In this document: positions 35,908 through 44,314 of the stretch, piece after piece | Layout of the letters: each line of letters starts with the position of its first letter | Position numbering within the stretch: the stretch's first letter is position 1 | NCBI GenBank assembly: GCA_016874735.1 | Contig: VGTI01000011.1 | Span: forward strand, 1-64,000 | Reading direction: 5' to 3' | From: Deltaproteobacteria bacterium | Lineage (GTDB): Bacteria > Bdellovibrionota_B > Oligoflexia > Oligoflexales > CAIYRB01 | DNA length: 64,000 nt | Made by a program: the position numbers and the translations under genes | The notes under the pieces: model-generated | What the model saw: only the letters and a program-made list of their open reading frames with translations | What the model was told of the DNA's origin: nothing | Database searches by the model: none

Positions 35908-36231
35908 ATGAACTTGTTGGATTATCTGAACTGGCTCGATGCAAACCGTGAAGCATTTCCTGTTAAGCGCGCGACCAAGCCAATACCGAAGCATCCAGGT
36001 CGTGTGTTGCGCGAAGAATTCATCGACAAGCTTGGTATGAGCCAGTCGGATCTTGCCAGGAAACTGGACTGTCGCTTTGCGAAGATAAACGAAATCCTGA
36101 ACGAGAAGCGTGCGATTACTCCTGAGTTTGCCATCCAACTCGAAGCACTCTTGGGCCTACCCGCAGAAACTTGGGTCTCCTTGCAAGCGGAATACGACCT
36201 TTGGCGAGCGCGGCAACGTGCTGCTGGGTAA
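35908..36231 (+). CDS. HigA-type antitoxin / XRE regulator
   Basis: 107 residues; GAAGG before ATG 35908. Family pattern: KHPGRVLREEFIDKLGMSQS, LARKLDCRFAKINEILNEKR, ITPEFAIQLEALLGLPAETW, then LQAEYDLWRAR. This is the HigA addiction-module antidote group, which binds DNA through its HTH and usually partners a RelE-fold HigB. It also has a 27-residue N-terminal extension absent from usual HigA. No HigB is present here; the partner is a nucleotidyltransferase. The pairing suggests an unusual toxin-antitoxin module. Confidence 0.82.
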   Translation: MNLLDYLNWLDANREAFPVKRATKPIPKHPGRVLREEFIDKLGMSQSDLARKLDCRFAKINEILNEKRAITPEFAIQLEALLGLPAETWVSLQAEYDLWRARQRAAG

Positions 36232-36242
36232 TCCCGATTTCC

Positions 36243-37670
36243 TCAGCCTGGTAGCTTCATCAGTAATCGAGTCAGACGCTGAATCAGGACGCTGGTCGCA
36301 CCGTACGGTGGATATTTCGGAAGTAGATCAGCCCAAAAGGTACTGACCACGATGCCTTTATTATGGGTGAAGGCATCGAAGCCGTATTTGCCGTGACCCG
36401 AGCCTATGCCGGACGACCCAATGCCGCCAAAGGGCAAATTGTGGCTGATAAAATGCATCAGTGTAGTGTTCACGCAGCCACCACCGAACTGCACGCTGTT
36501 CATAATCTTGTCCGTCACCGCTTTGTCACGGCTAAATACGTAGAGTGCAAGTGGCTTAGGCCGCGCATTAACGACGGCAAGAGCTTCGTCCAAATTTCTG
36601 TACGTCATAATCGGTAGGATCGGACCAAAAATTTCCTCCTGCATCACGGGGTGATCCAGGTCCACGCCGTCCACAATGGTCGGCGCAAAATAGCGTGTCG
36701 CTCTATTGTGGCGACCCCCCGTGATGACGTTGGTACCCTTGAGCAGGTTGACTAAGCGATCCAAGTGACGCTCAGAGATCATACGAGCAAAGTCTGGGCT
36801 CTGTTCGGGATCTTTACCATAAGATGCCTCGATTTCTTTGGACATCGCGACCAACAGCTCGGCCTTCATGCGTTCGGGAACGAGCAGATAATCCGGCGCG
36901 ATACAAGTCTGCGAGGCATTGAAAAACTTGCCCCAAACCAGCCGTTGTGCGGTCTCAGCGACCGGCGCTGAGTCGTCGATGATCGCTGGATTTTTACCAC
37001 CCAGCTCGAGCGTGACCGACGTGAGTGTTTTAGCTGCCGCGGCCATAACGATTTTGCCAACACCGGGACTGCCGGTAAAAAAGATGTGGCCCCAGCCATG
37101 ATTCAAAAGTGCGGTCGTCTCGGGTACGCCACCATGAACTACGGTGACGTAGTTCGGGGCAAACGTTGCTTTAATAATTTTTGCGATCACAGCCGCCGTA
37201 GCAGGGGCGAATTCCGATGGTTTAGCTACCACGCAACAGCCAGCAGCAATGGCCGAGACGAGTGGTCCCATGACGAGTTGGAACGGGTAGTTCCAAGGCC
37301 CAATCACCAGCGCGCGCCCCTTTGGTTCGGGAACTATATAGCTCAGACCAGGCTGCGCGAAGAAAGAGGTGGCTACGCGTCTTTTTTTCGCCCACTTCTT
37401 AACCTTACTCATGGCCATTTTTAGGTCGAAATAAACAACACTAAGCTCTGAAGTCATGGTTTCAAATGCAGGTTTCTTAAAATCAGCGTAGAGCGCCGCT
37501 GTGATCTCTTGTTCGTGCTCTACAATGGCGCGATAAAGCTGTTTCAACTGCTGGCGTCTAAAAGCCACAGAGCGCGTCACTCCGGTGGCGAAGAAGAGAT
37601 CTTGAGCAGCGATGATTTCATCGGTCTTAGCTAGATTCGAGGAGCTTGAGTCCTGCGCGTTAGCTGTCAT
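36243..37670 (-). CDS. Aldehyde dehydrogenase (class 3-like)
   Basis: 475 residues from ATG 37670 with AGGTG upstream; the frame upstream overlaps the preceding gene. NAD(P)-dependent oxidation of an aldehyde to an acid. Motifs: VIGPWNYPFQLVMGP, FTGSPGVGK, ELGGKNPAII (general-base Glu) and NASQTCIAPDY (catalytic Cys). C-terminal MHFISHNLPFGGIGSSGIGS and YGFDAFTHNKG are typical of the fatty/aromatic aldehyde (ALDH3) branch. It is the last gene of an operon whose first two genes are paralogous membrane proteins; the gap is 10 bases. The substrate is unknown. Confidence 0.93.
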   Translation of the reverse strand: MTANAQDSSSSNLAKTDEIIAAQDLFFATGVTRSVAFRRQQLKQLYRAIVEHEQEITAALYADFKKPAFETMTSELSVVYFDLKMAMSKVKKWAKKRRVATSFFAQPGLSYIVPEPKGRALVIGPWNYPFQLVMGPLVSAIAAGCCVVAKPSEFAPATAAVIAKIIKATFAPNYVTVVHGGVPETTALLNHGWGHIFFTGSPGVGKIVMAAAAKTLTSVTLELGGKNPAIIDDSAPVAETAQRLVWGKFFNASQTCIAPDYLLVPERMKAELLVAMSKEIEASYGKDPEQSPDFARMISERHLDRLVNLLKGTNVITGGRHNRATRYFAPTIVDGVDLDHPVMQEEIFGPILPIMTYRNLDEALAVVNARPKPLALYVFSRDKAVTDKIMNSVQFGGGCVNTTLMHFISHNLPFGGIGSSGIGSGHGKYGFDAFTHNKGIVVSTFWADLLPKYPPYGATSVLIQRLTRLLMKLPG

Positions 37671-37680
37671 AAGGCACCTA

Positions 37681-38574
37681 TCAATAAGTAGAATTACTAG
37701 TTGTGGAATTGCTTGTTGTGGAGCCAATAGCGACTAGATCGTGTTTATCGGAATCATAAAAACGCCGCATAAACCGATGCAGGGGCATACCGCGTCGCAC
37801 TAGTAAGAAGTATCCCAAGACAACACTTATCAGAAGACCAGCAACGTAACCAAAGAGCATGTTGCCGAGGGCGGCGACGCAACCGCGCACGATAAAGGAT
37901 GAAATCACGGCGAGAATTAACGTACCAAAAAACATCGACCCATAGGTTGCGCCGGTCAGGCTCAGGTACTCGAGCCCGGTAGGGCTTCTGCTGTCACTAT
38001 CCAGACGCAGGCTCTTGTAGCACTGGTCTACGACGCCATTTTGGAGTGCTGGCGCGAAGAAGGCTCCCATGACGACCAGTGAGGTAAATACTGGACCGAA
38101 AAAGAACCACATGCCGTTGTGACGGCCAGGTTCCCAAGGCTCGTAATGGTTCATCATGGGATCGTACAGGAACCGCTGCCAACCTGTTGTATCCCAGCCG
38201 CAGGCAAGCACAAACCAAAAGACGATCCACGCTAAAAACCAGTTGAGATTCGCTTTGTAATATTCTTTTTGCCGCGCCAAGCGGTAACCCACCCAGTAGC
38301 CGATGATTCCCTGTGTTACGTTCGTGACTCCGAATAACGTCACGAGCCACGGGGGTATTTGATCCAGTGAAGTCGCAACCTGCATAGTCTCCCAGCGTGG
38401 GAATGCCCATAGTAGGAATAGTCCCGAGGGGCCGAAGTAGCACGATAGGTAAACAAGAAGTCTAATGAAGTGGCGGTTGTTAAACGCCTTCGGTTCTTCG
38501 CTTAATTGTCGCGCTGAAGCAGCTGCAAAGGAGGCACCAAACGCATAGGACCAGATGACATCGACCTGTACCAT
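37681..38574 (-). CDS. Integral membrane protein, paralogue 2
   Basis: 297 residues, about seven predicted membrane helices. Shares long blocks with the upstream gene: MVQVDVIWSYA-GASFAAA, F-PSGL-LL-AFP-WETMQVA, GVTNVTQGIIGYWVG, YYKA-LNW, WDTTG-QRFLYDP-MN and HNG-WFF-GPVF. Its ATG overlaps the previous stop (TGATG). Ends in an Asn/Ser/Thr repeat (TTSNSTTSNSTY). I do not know this family. The conserved Trp, His and Tyr near loops may line a substrate or cofactor site. Sits directly before the aldehyde dehydrogenase. Confidence 0.75.
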   Translation of the reverse strand: MVQVDVIWSYAFGASFAAASARQLSEEPKAFNNRHFIRLLVYLSCYFGPSGLFLLWAFPRWETMQVATSLDQIPPWLVTLFGVTNVTQGIIGYWVGYRLARQKEYYKANLNWFLAWIVFWFVLACGWDTTGWQRFLYDPMMNHYEPWEPGRHNGMWFFFGPVFTSLVVMGAFFAPALQNGVVDQCYKSLRLDSDSRSPTGLEYLSLTGATYGSMFFGTLILAVISSFIVRGCVAALGNMLFGYVAGLLISVVLGYFLLVRRGMPLHRFMRRFYDSDKHDLVAIGSTTSNSTTSNSTY

Positions 38575-39434
38575 CAGTGCTTACCTCCCGTGTCCTGAGT
38601 CGGGCTTCGATCACCACCGTAAAGCGGACTTACTATCCAGTGAAAGAGCCGTCCCTTCGGGATGGCAACGGCGTAAATCAGAGTGGCACTCAGTGGCAGT
38701 CCCAGGAGATAGCCAACGGGTACATTGCCAGACAGCTCAGCAATCGTGCGCACAATCATCGCGGCACCGATGGCCAGGACCAGTGTGACGCCGAACCAAG
38801 TGTAGACATAGCGTCGCATCACGTTGAGCGCGGCTCCTAGGCGAAAGGGTTCGCCGCTCTCTTTGCGCATTATTTCGTAGTTTATGCGAAATACACCCCG
38901 TGACAACATCGGTACGAACACGGCGCCCATAGTGACCAAGGTGAGGAATACTGGGCCTGTAAAAAACTGCCAGCCGTTGTGCTGACCAACCTGCCACGGC
39001 ACTCCGTTGTTCATGACGGGATCGTAGAGGAAACGCTGGTAACCCGTAGTATCCCACCCCGAGACAAGCACGAACCAGAAGACGACCCAGGCGATCATCC
39101 AGTTGAGATGTGCTTTGTAGTATTCGTGGCGACGGCTAAACCGCCATCCGACCCAGAACCCGATTATGCCCTGGGTGACGTTAGTGATACCGAAAAATGT
39201 CACCAGCAATGGATTGAGATCAGACGCCTTGCTGGCAACTTGCATGGTCTCCCAGGCCGGAAATGCTGTCAGGAGATACAGTCCGGACGGCGCAAAAAAT
39301 ATACCGAGGAAGAGCAAGGCGAGCATGTAGTAGCGATTGCCAAACGGCTCGCGCTCGTGCGCAAGCTCCCTGGTCGCTGCGGCCGCGAAACTAGCGCCGT
39401 AGGCGTAAGACCAAATCACATCGACTTGCACCAT
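38574..39434 (-). CDS. Integral membrane protein, paralogue 1
   Basis: 286 residues; ATG 39434 with GGGGAGG upstream. Same family as the following gene, including VDVIWSYAYGASF, FPAWETMQVAS, FGITNVTQGIIGFWVGW, YYKAHLNW, SGWDTTGYQRFLYDPVMNN and GQHNGWQFFTGPVF. It lacks the Ser/Thr tail. Head of a three-gene operon with its paralogue and the aldehyde dehydrogenase, so the proteins may handle a hydrophobic aldehyde or its precursor. Function unknown. Confidence 0.75.
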   Translation of the reverse strand: MVQVDVIWSYAYGASFAAAATRELAHEREPFGNRYYMLALLFLGIFFAPSGLYLLTAFPAWETMQVASKASDLNPLLVTFFGITNVTQGIIGFWVGWRFSRRHEYYKAHLNWMIAWVVFWFVLVSGWDTTGYQRFLYDPVMNNGVPWQVGQHNGWQFFTGPVFLTLVTMGAVFVPMLSRGVFRINYEIMRKESGEPFRLGAALNVMRRYVYTWFGVTLVLAIGAAMIVRTIAELSGNVPVGYLLGLPLSATLIYAVAIPKGRLFHWIVSPLYGGDRSPTQDTGGKH

Positions 39435-39663
39435 AAGTAACCTCCCCGTCCCTATTGCCAATATCGGTAGAATGCGGCTTTGACTTAAGGTGTTAATAGT
39501 CCTTGTTATTTTACATTGTTCTTATCCAAGATTAGTGCTGATTAGGGATTAGTTTCGGGTGCTTAGATGTCTTCATCCGTGCCTATGCGGTGGTGCCTTT
39601 TTTGATCCATAAGAAAAGCTAGCCTGTCGCCGCCCAGATGACGGAGAGCGGGCAAAAGCTCAG

Positions 39664-39921
39664 ATTGTATGCACTAAGCCGCGGGGATCGATTGAACCAT
39701 CGCAGGGAGCGCAAACGACGCTGTATGCGCTCCTTGCAACCGAAGTCGCCTCACACAGCGGTAAGTATTTTAGTCAGGTTGGATTTTACCGCACTAAAGA
39801 CGCCACTAAGGGTGGTTGGCCGTTACACTCGCCCAATCCGCATGCCCATGACGAACAAATAGGTAACCGTTTGGATCTTTTAAGTCGTCAATTAGTCGGA
39901 CTTTCAGAGAGAATAGCCTAG
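39664..39921 (+). pseudogene. C-terminal remnant of a short-chain dehydrogenase/reductase
   Basis: The frame reads SQGAQTTLYALLATEVAS, then HSGKYFSQVGFY, and ends DLLSRQLVGLSERIA before TAG at 39919. GAQTxLYxA..xxV.SGKYF and L-x-LS-x-LVGL are the usual last 70 residues of retinol-dehydrogenase-like SDR proteins. The Rossmann and YxxxK parts are missing upstream, with no start codon. It is the decayed end of an oxidoreductase gene next to the aldehyde dehydrogenase operon. Confidence 0.65.
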
Positions 39922-39954
39922 ACTTATTTGCGGGTTCTTTAGCGCTAACTCAAA

Positions 39955-41109
39955 TTAGATCTTCGGTCTCGAGAACTGTGTAGCAGGAATGATCATATAT
40001 TGACTATCACCAGGCTTGCGCCACAGTAGACTCATAGCGATGTAAATAGGTGGTCCCTGAAAGTAGTCGAGCTGAATGTCATGGAGTCCTGCCTCTAGAT
40101 AGACTTGATCGTTTGTGACCGTAGAAATTGCATGCACGGTGTCGTTGCGGACGATGACGCGACCATCAATGTAGAGGAGTGAGCCGTCGTCGGACTGAGT
40201 TTGGAAGCCGTAGTAGCCAGATTCCGGTATGAGGATCTGGGCGCGAAACCGGATAGCAAACCAGCTGGTCAGATTAGGATAGCCGGGAAAGCCCTGCTCG
40301 TAAGGTGTATTTGGTACATCAATGCGAGGCATGACGATAGATGACAGTGGTGCGCCGCTAAACCATGACGATTTAATGCGGGCGCTATTATTACGCTCTG
40401 CCAGGGGCACTTGAAAAACATTGCCGACTAGGCCAGGAGTGCGTCCATCATCAGCTACACCGAGAGCACCGTCAGCTTTAAGGCGCACCGTGCACGATGC
40501 TTTAATGCCGGTGGTGTTGGTAGCAACTACAGCGATATCAAGGCTCGTAGCAATCCTGCTGGGACCTCGATAACGCACCGTATCCGCGTCTAGGATGTCA
40601 ATCGTCCCGAAGTCGCCAGGCTGATTGCCAGAGTCGATGGCGAAGGTAAGGGGGCCGTCGCCAGACCAATTAAAATCTGACATTTGATTGGCGGCTACGA
40701 TCGTGGCACTGCTTTCACATTTGGGCGGAGTGATTTGCGGAGTCACTGGTGATGTCACACCTATAGGTGGAACCATGGGCGCTGGTAAGCCTCCCTGCGG
40801 CAATGGCGCTGGAGCGGAGGCTGGTTCAGGCCTTGCACCTGTTTCCGACGTAGTCCTCAGTTCCGGTGATCCCGCTTGAGCTAAGGGCTGGCTCGGCGCC
40901 GCGGCGATGAGCGATGTCGTATTGTCATTCACCTCATTCACCGGTTCAAGGCGCGTGACTTTTGGCGGGGTGTTCCGCGTTTTCTTCAAGTCTGCAGACT
41001 CACCTGCTGGAGACTCTGTAACAGGCATAGTCGACGGAGTAAAGCTGGAGTCGGGTCCGCAGCTGAGGGAGCATACAAGGCTTAGAGACGCTAAATGAAC
41101 TTTGCACAT
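39955..41109 (-). CDS. PA14-domain lipoprotein
   Basis: 384 residues; ATG 41109 with AGGAG eight bases upstream (the frame upstream is a shadow). Signal peptide with lipobox-like SLSC. A long Pro/Ser/Thr linker of about 110 residues is followed by an Ig-like portion (SATIVAANQMSDFNWSGDG to IAVVATNTTGIKASCTV). The C-terminal 150 residues are a PA14 domain: WFAIRFRAQILIPESGYYGF, SDDGSLLYIDGRVIV, LEAGLHDIQLDYFQGP. PA14 binds carbohydrates or is found in adhesins and toxins. Surface sugar binding is likely. Confidence 0.8.
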   Translation of the reverse strand: MCKVHLASLSLVCSLSCGPDSSFTPSTMPVTESPAGESADLKKTRNTPPKVTRLEPVNEVNDNTTSLIAAAPSQPLAQAGSPELRTTSETGARPEPASAPAPLPQGGLPAPMVPPIGVTSPVTPQITPPKCESSATIVAANQMSDFNWSGDGPLTFAIDSGNQPGDFGTIDILDADTVRYRGPSRIATSLDIAVVATNTTGIKASCTVRLKADGALGVADDGRTPGLVGNVFQVPLAERNNSARIKSSWFSGAPLSSIVMPRIDVPNTPYEQGFPGYPNLTSWFAIRFRAQILIPESGYYGFQTQSDDGSLLYIDGRVIVRNDTVHAISTVTNDQVYLEAGLHDIQLDYFQGPPIYIAMSLLWRKPGDSQYMIIPATQFSRPKI

Positions 41110-41245
41110 ACACACTCCTCTAGGTAATTGACGTGCGCACACCGCCGCCAAAGACGGGTGCCACGCTCGGAACGACCTAAGAGAAACTTGAGAGATTTTT
41201 TTTCGCGTTTAATTGATGAGCAGATTTTGCAGTAGGATTGATGGA

Positions 41246-41806
41246 TTAAAATTTAGTCTCAAGTTTTGCGAAGATTTGGCCCAGTACGGTGTCGATTTCC
41301 GCTGATGCAGAAATCGCTTGGTTCCGCCGGTAGACTAAGTTCTCGAGTATTTTTACTAATGGGCCTTCAGTGCCGATGCCCATGATTAAGTGAATTTGAT
41401 TAACATTTCTGTATATCGACTGTATTTGTCCGTTTTTATTAACCACGATCAAAAGCGAATCCGCTAGTTGGAAGGTTACGCCATTGTGAACCGTAGGCAC
41501 CCCAAAGTACTTGCTTATTTTGCTATCAATGATCTCCATTTTGTTGCCCGCATTTTTGACAACGCGTTCGGCATGAGAGCACTCACATTCTTTTTCCGTT
41601 GATTGCGGTAGGTAGTAGTAGAGTGACCCAGATGAGATATTTTGGGAGTCTTGTTCGAAAATTGAACGCGCACTTAAAGGCAGAGGTTTTCCCACTTGCA
41701 GCGGACCGTAAATCTGCAGGCGTTCTGGTAAAAGATTTATCCCTAGTAAGCCTATGACACTTAAAAGAGTTGAAATGAATGCTAAACGCATCATGTTTTG
41801 TTTCAT
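41246..41806 (-). CDS. Membrane-anchored or exported protein, unknown (candidate immunity partner)
   Basis: 186 residues. N-terminal hydrophobic segment (LAFISTLLSVIGLLGINLL) without a clear cleavage site; the rest would be periplasmic. A C-E-C-S pair and LADSLLIVVNKNGQIQSIYR give no family I recognise. It overlaps the preceding gene by four bases (ATGA), so the two are coupled. More AT-rich than most of the window. Confidence 0.6.
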   Translation of the reverse strand: MKQNMMRLAFISTLLSVIGLLGINLLPERLQIYGPLQVGKPLPLSARSIFEQDSQNISSGSLYYYLPQSTEKECECSHAERVVKNAGNKMEIIDSKISKYFGVPTVHNGVTFQLADSLLIVVNKNGQIQSIYRNVNQIHLIMGIGTEGPLVKILENLVYRRNQAISASAEIDTVLGQIFAKLETKF

Positions 41807-42690
41807 ATCACCTCCATAATGCCGACATGATATTCATCAAGGCGACTGTTGGCGAGGTGTTGGAAAATCAGCTCCCATTTCGTTAAGTCTGTCACAGTGA
41901 TGCAGCCTTTTGATCTCGAACCCGGATGGATATATCGCTCTCCCTCATCCCCGATACGGAACCAGCTTTCAGCATGTTTTGCCGAAGATCTGAGTCGTCG
42001 TCCGCCTTGGTGCGGTGCATCCGGAAGCGAGATTTTGTAGCTCCCTGGAAATATCATGTCGCGAGCATCAAGGGGCAATACTGCAAATTCCCCCAATGAA
42101 TTAATTTGGAGTATCCATCTGTCACGAAATAATTTGAGAGAACTAGCTGGATTTCGGCCAGTCAACGGGCAGAGATGTGTGAATCGATTTTTGTCAGTGG
42201 TAATGCTAGCTGTAACGCCTTTATAATTTCCCTCAAGTATCTCGAATTGCTCTCTTTCGTTCTTTATAGATTTTAATTCTACAGCCGTCCCAGAGGCCAG
42301 CGGTACTAATGCCCCGCTAGCCAACTTTGCAAATACCCATCCGTTTGGTTCAACATCCCCAATTTGGGCCGTCCCAGGTGATTTAGAGACTGCGAGTTTC
42401 ACATCCAGCACGGCTATTAAATTTCTTTCACCGCGTCCGGCCCCATTGATTGTGATGTTTGTTTCGATTTGTTGTGCATCAATGATTGATGCTGCCGTAT
42501 CGATATTTAAATTTTGTTCACCAATATCATCAGATACAGGATCAATTTCTTTGGCTAGTAATCTGATGTTTATTTTTTCAATTTCAGTAGCTAGGAGAAA
42601 AGTCATCATGGAATATTTTGGTAGCAGTAATTTGTCGTCTTCCTTTTTTAGCCTCAGGCATACTTGGCTCTCGCCCGATGATATTTCCAA
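41803..42690 (-). CDS. L,D-transpeptidase-like domain protein, probably 5'-truncated
   Basis: 295 codons from a TTG at 42690 with no ribosome site; ATG 42609 also lacks one. The frame is open upstream to the hepT stop at 42763, which suggests the original start is lost. No signal peptide is visible. The end holds GSYKISLPDAP, then ERYIHPGSRSKGCITVTDLTKWE. The H-x6-S-x-G-C-I pattern is that of YkuD-type L,D-transpeptidases and of related effectors that cut or exchange peptidoglycan stems, with Cys as nucleophile. The middle part (PLASGTAVELKSIKNEREQF) resembles an SH3-like wall-binding segment. Coupled to the small membrane protein downstream. Confidence 0.55.
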   Translation of the reverse strand: MEISSGESQVCLRLKKEDDKLLLPKYSMMTFLLATEIEKINIRLLAKEIDPVSDDIGEQNLNIDTAASIIDAQQIETNITINGAGRGERNLIAVLDVKLAVSKSPGTAQIGDVEPNGWVFAKLASGALVPLASGTAVELKSIKNEREQFEILEGNYKGVTASITTDKNRFTHLCPLTGRNPASSLKLFRDRWILQINSLGEFAVLPLDARDMIFPGSYKISLPDAPHQGGRRLRSSAKHAESWFRIGDEGERYIHPGSRSKGCITVTDLTKWELIFQHLANSRLDEYHVGIMEVI

Positions 42691-42762
42691 TTGGTAATCA
42701 TTGCCGAGATCATCACCTCGTATATTGGCGCTTAAAACGGGATGCTTCTTACAATAGCTGGA

Positions 42763-43080
42763 TCAATTTTTTTGATATTCATGAATTGCTATATTTCTAA
42801 AGCCAATCATTCGTCTCATGTTCGTAGCTAACAATGGCGACAGAATGCCGGCATTTTCCAGAATGGTGAAGACCTCTCTGGAGGTCCTTGGAACGCTAAG
42901 GTTTCGGTATGCACATACCCAATTGGCAAGATCTAGGGCCTGCTCGCAGGCACGCTGTAAATTTAGAATTGTCACATCGAGAGCATTTTGGTCACTGAAA
43001 GTGGGATTTAAAGACGCCATTTCAGAGACTCTAGTAAGACATCGTCTGATGGAGTCGATTTTCAAAAGAGGCGTTTCCAT
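42763..43080 (-). CDS. hepT: HepT-type HEPN toxin with a C-terminal frameshift
   Basis: 105 residues, about 30 fewer than usual. Helical HEPN domain with the catalytic R-x4-H-x-Y motif intact (RNIAIHEY, residues 95-102). Right after it the frame meets TGA within the A7 tract (42770-42776). Removing one A gives QKIDPAIVRSIPF, the expected HepT continuation, so a frameshift or sequence error is likely. The RNase that cuts tRNA or mRNA and is AMPylated on the motif Tyr by MntA. Overlaps mntA by 19 bases. Confidence 0.8.
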   Translation of the reverse strand: METPLLKIDSIRRCLTRVSEMASLNPTFSDQNALDVTILNLQRACEQALDLANWVCAYRNLSVPRTSREVFTILENAGILSPLLATNMRRMIGFRNIAIHEYQKN

Positions 43081-43481
43081 CCTTCTGCTCCTAACCTTTT
43101 TTTTAGTATAGGCTCTCTCTCTTCATTCAGCATTTGATAGCTACGCAGTGCTCTCATGATCAATGTGGCTAAATCATTTTCATTCTGTACAATCAACTTC
43201 TTGCCATTCCGGATAATTTCTGCTTGAAGAGTTGGAGGCGCTTCGACGAAATCAATCAGATCTAAAGCAATCCCCCACTTTGCCAGTGCTAACTCTTTTA
43301 TATCTTCGCTTTGATCAAATGTAATTTTCTCCCGGGTAAAAATAGCGAGATCGACATCACTTTCGGGGTTAGCACGTCCACTCGCGACAGAGCCAAAAAC
43401 ATATATAGCCACAGGCTTAAGCCGCTGAGAAATTAATGCTGCAAGACTAAGCAGAGAGCTGTCTGTAGAAAATTCGGTCAT
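43062..43481 (-). CDS. mntA: MntA-type nucleotidyltransferase antitoxin
   Basis: 139 residues. Minimal nucleotidyltransferase motif FGSVASGRANPESDVDLAIF (G-S-x10-D-x-D), and IALDLIDF with the third Asp. This family AMPylates the HepT toxin's Tyr and so neutralises it. Precedes and overlaps hepT, the usual order. The C-terminal 25 residues (EPILKKRLGAEGWKRLF) are specific to this branch. Confidence 0.87.
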   Translation of the reverse strand: MTEFSTDSSLLSLAALISQRLKPVAIYVFGSVASGRANPESDVDLAIFTREKITFDQSEDIKELALAKWGIALDLIDFVEAPPTLQAEIIRNGKKLIVQNENDLATLIMRALRSYQMLNEEREPILKKRLGAEGWKRLF

Positions 43482-43640
43482 TGATGCCTTCTCCAGATCT
43501 CATTGTAGCAGATCTCGCAACGCGTCCCACTCCACTTATTCACGAACCTGCAACAGTAAGTGCTGTCTAATGCGTATGCATTCATGTAGTCAGATCCTGA
43601 TAAGATCTTATTGCGTGACCATTTCTGCAGTCTACCGACT

Positions 43641-44147
43641 TCACCGCCGCCCACACACTTCACTCAAAATAAGCTGGTGCTCATCAAGGTTGCCCTCGAT
43701 GTAGTCAGGATCAAATTCGTTTTCCATCGGCTTTGCCGGACCAAGGTTGATATTAATAGCGTTGGCCGGTGCAGGGACCGTATTCAATGGCCCACGGTAG
43801 TAATACTGAGAGTCTTGGTACGGGAGCTGAACCGACTTCAGTCTAACGACAAACTTGAATGATTTCGGCACAGTCTCCACCACCGTAATACGGCGATAGA
43901 TCTGTCTACCTTCGTAGCCGCTAACCTGTTTGTAGGCCGTTATGAGCTCAGTAGCAGATTGATCTTTAATCTCGTAGCCGCTCAGTAGCAGCGACTTGCG
44001 TATCTCGGTGAGTGAGGTGTTTGTGCATGTCGTCAGCCGGTCGATTTCGGATTGAGGGAGTGCGCGCAGGTGAGCACAGCTCGCGACGGACATCAGTGTC
44101 ATTCCTAAGGTCGTACGGATTAAAAATCGAGAGCTTCTTGCACGCAT
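43641..44147 (-). CDS. Putative lipoprotein
   Basis: 168 residues; ATG 44147 fits CAGGG better than ATG 44150. Signal peptide with SVASC lipobox. Mature part has two Cys besides the lipidated one (TTCTNTSL, EVCGRR) and a beta-rich centre (RQIYRRITVVETVPKSFKF). No family recognised. Confidence 0.6.
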   Translation of the reverse strand: MRARSSRFLIRTTLGMTLMSVASCAHLRALPQSEIDRLTTCTNTSLTEIRKSLLLSGYEIKDQSATELITAYKQVSGYEGRQIYRRITVVETVPKSFKFVVRLKSVQLPYQDSQYYYRGPLNTVPAPANAININLGPAKPMENEFDPDYIEGNLDEHQLILSEVCGRR

Positions 44148-44314
44148 CATACCCTGCCACTGTCGTCAGTTAGAGTTTCTAAAATAACACCATAAAATAC
44201 CCTTGCCGCTCCTATTGTAACACACCGTAACTATGCCGGTAGTCTTTAGCCCGTGCTTTTTACTTAAGTCGCAGACCAGATTTGCAGATAATGCGTACAC
44301 CTCTGGAGGGACCG

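Noticed and set aside
39638-39862. Small ORF in the gap before the PA14 gene
   Set aside because: A different frame carries the SDR C-terminal motifs, so this one is a shadow.
3574-42785. Shared 15-mer GATCAATTTTTTTGA at about 3574 and 42771
   Set aside because: Low-complexity T-run at gene ends; no other similarity around it.
43478-43663. 61-codon ORF before mntA
   Set aside because: Runs over the end of the 43641 gene, lacks a ribosome site and has no coding character beyond a few Cys.
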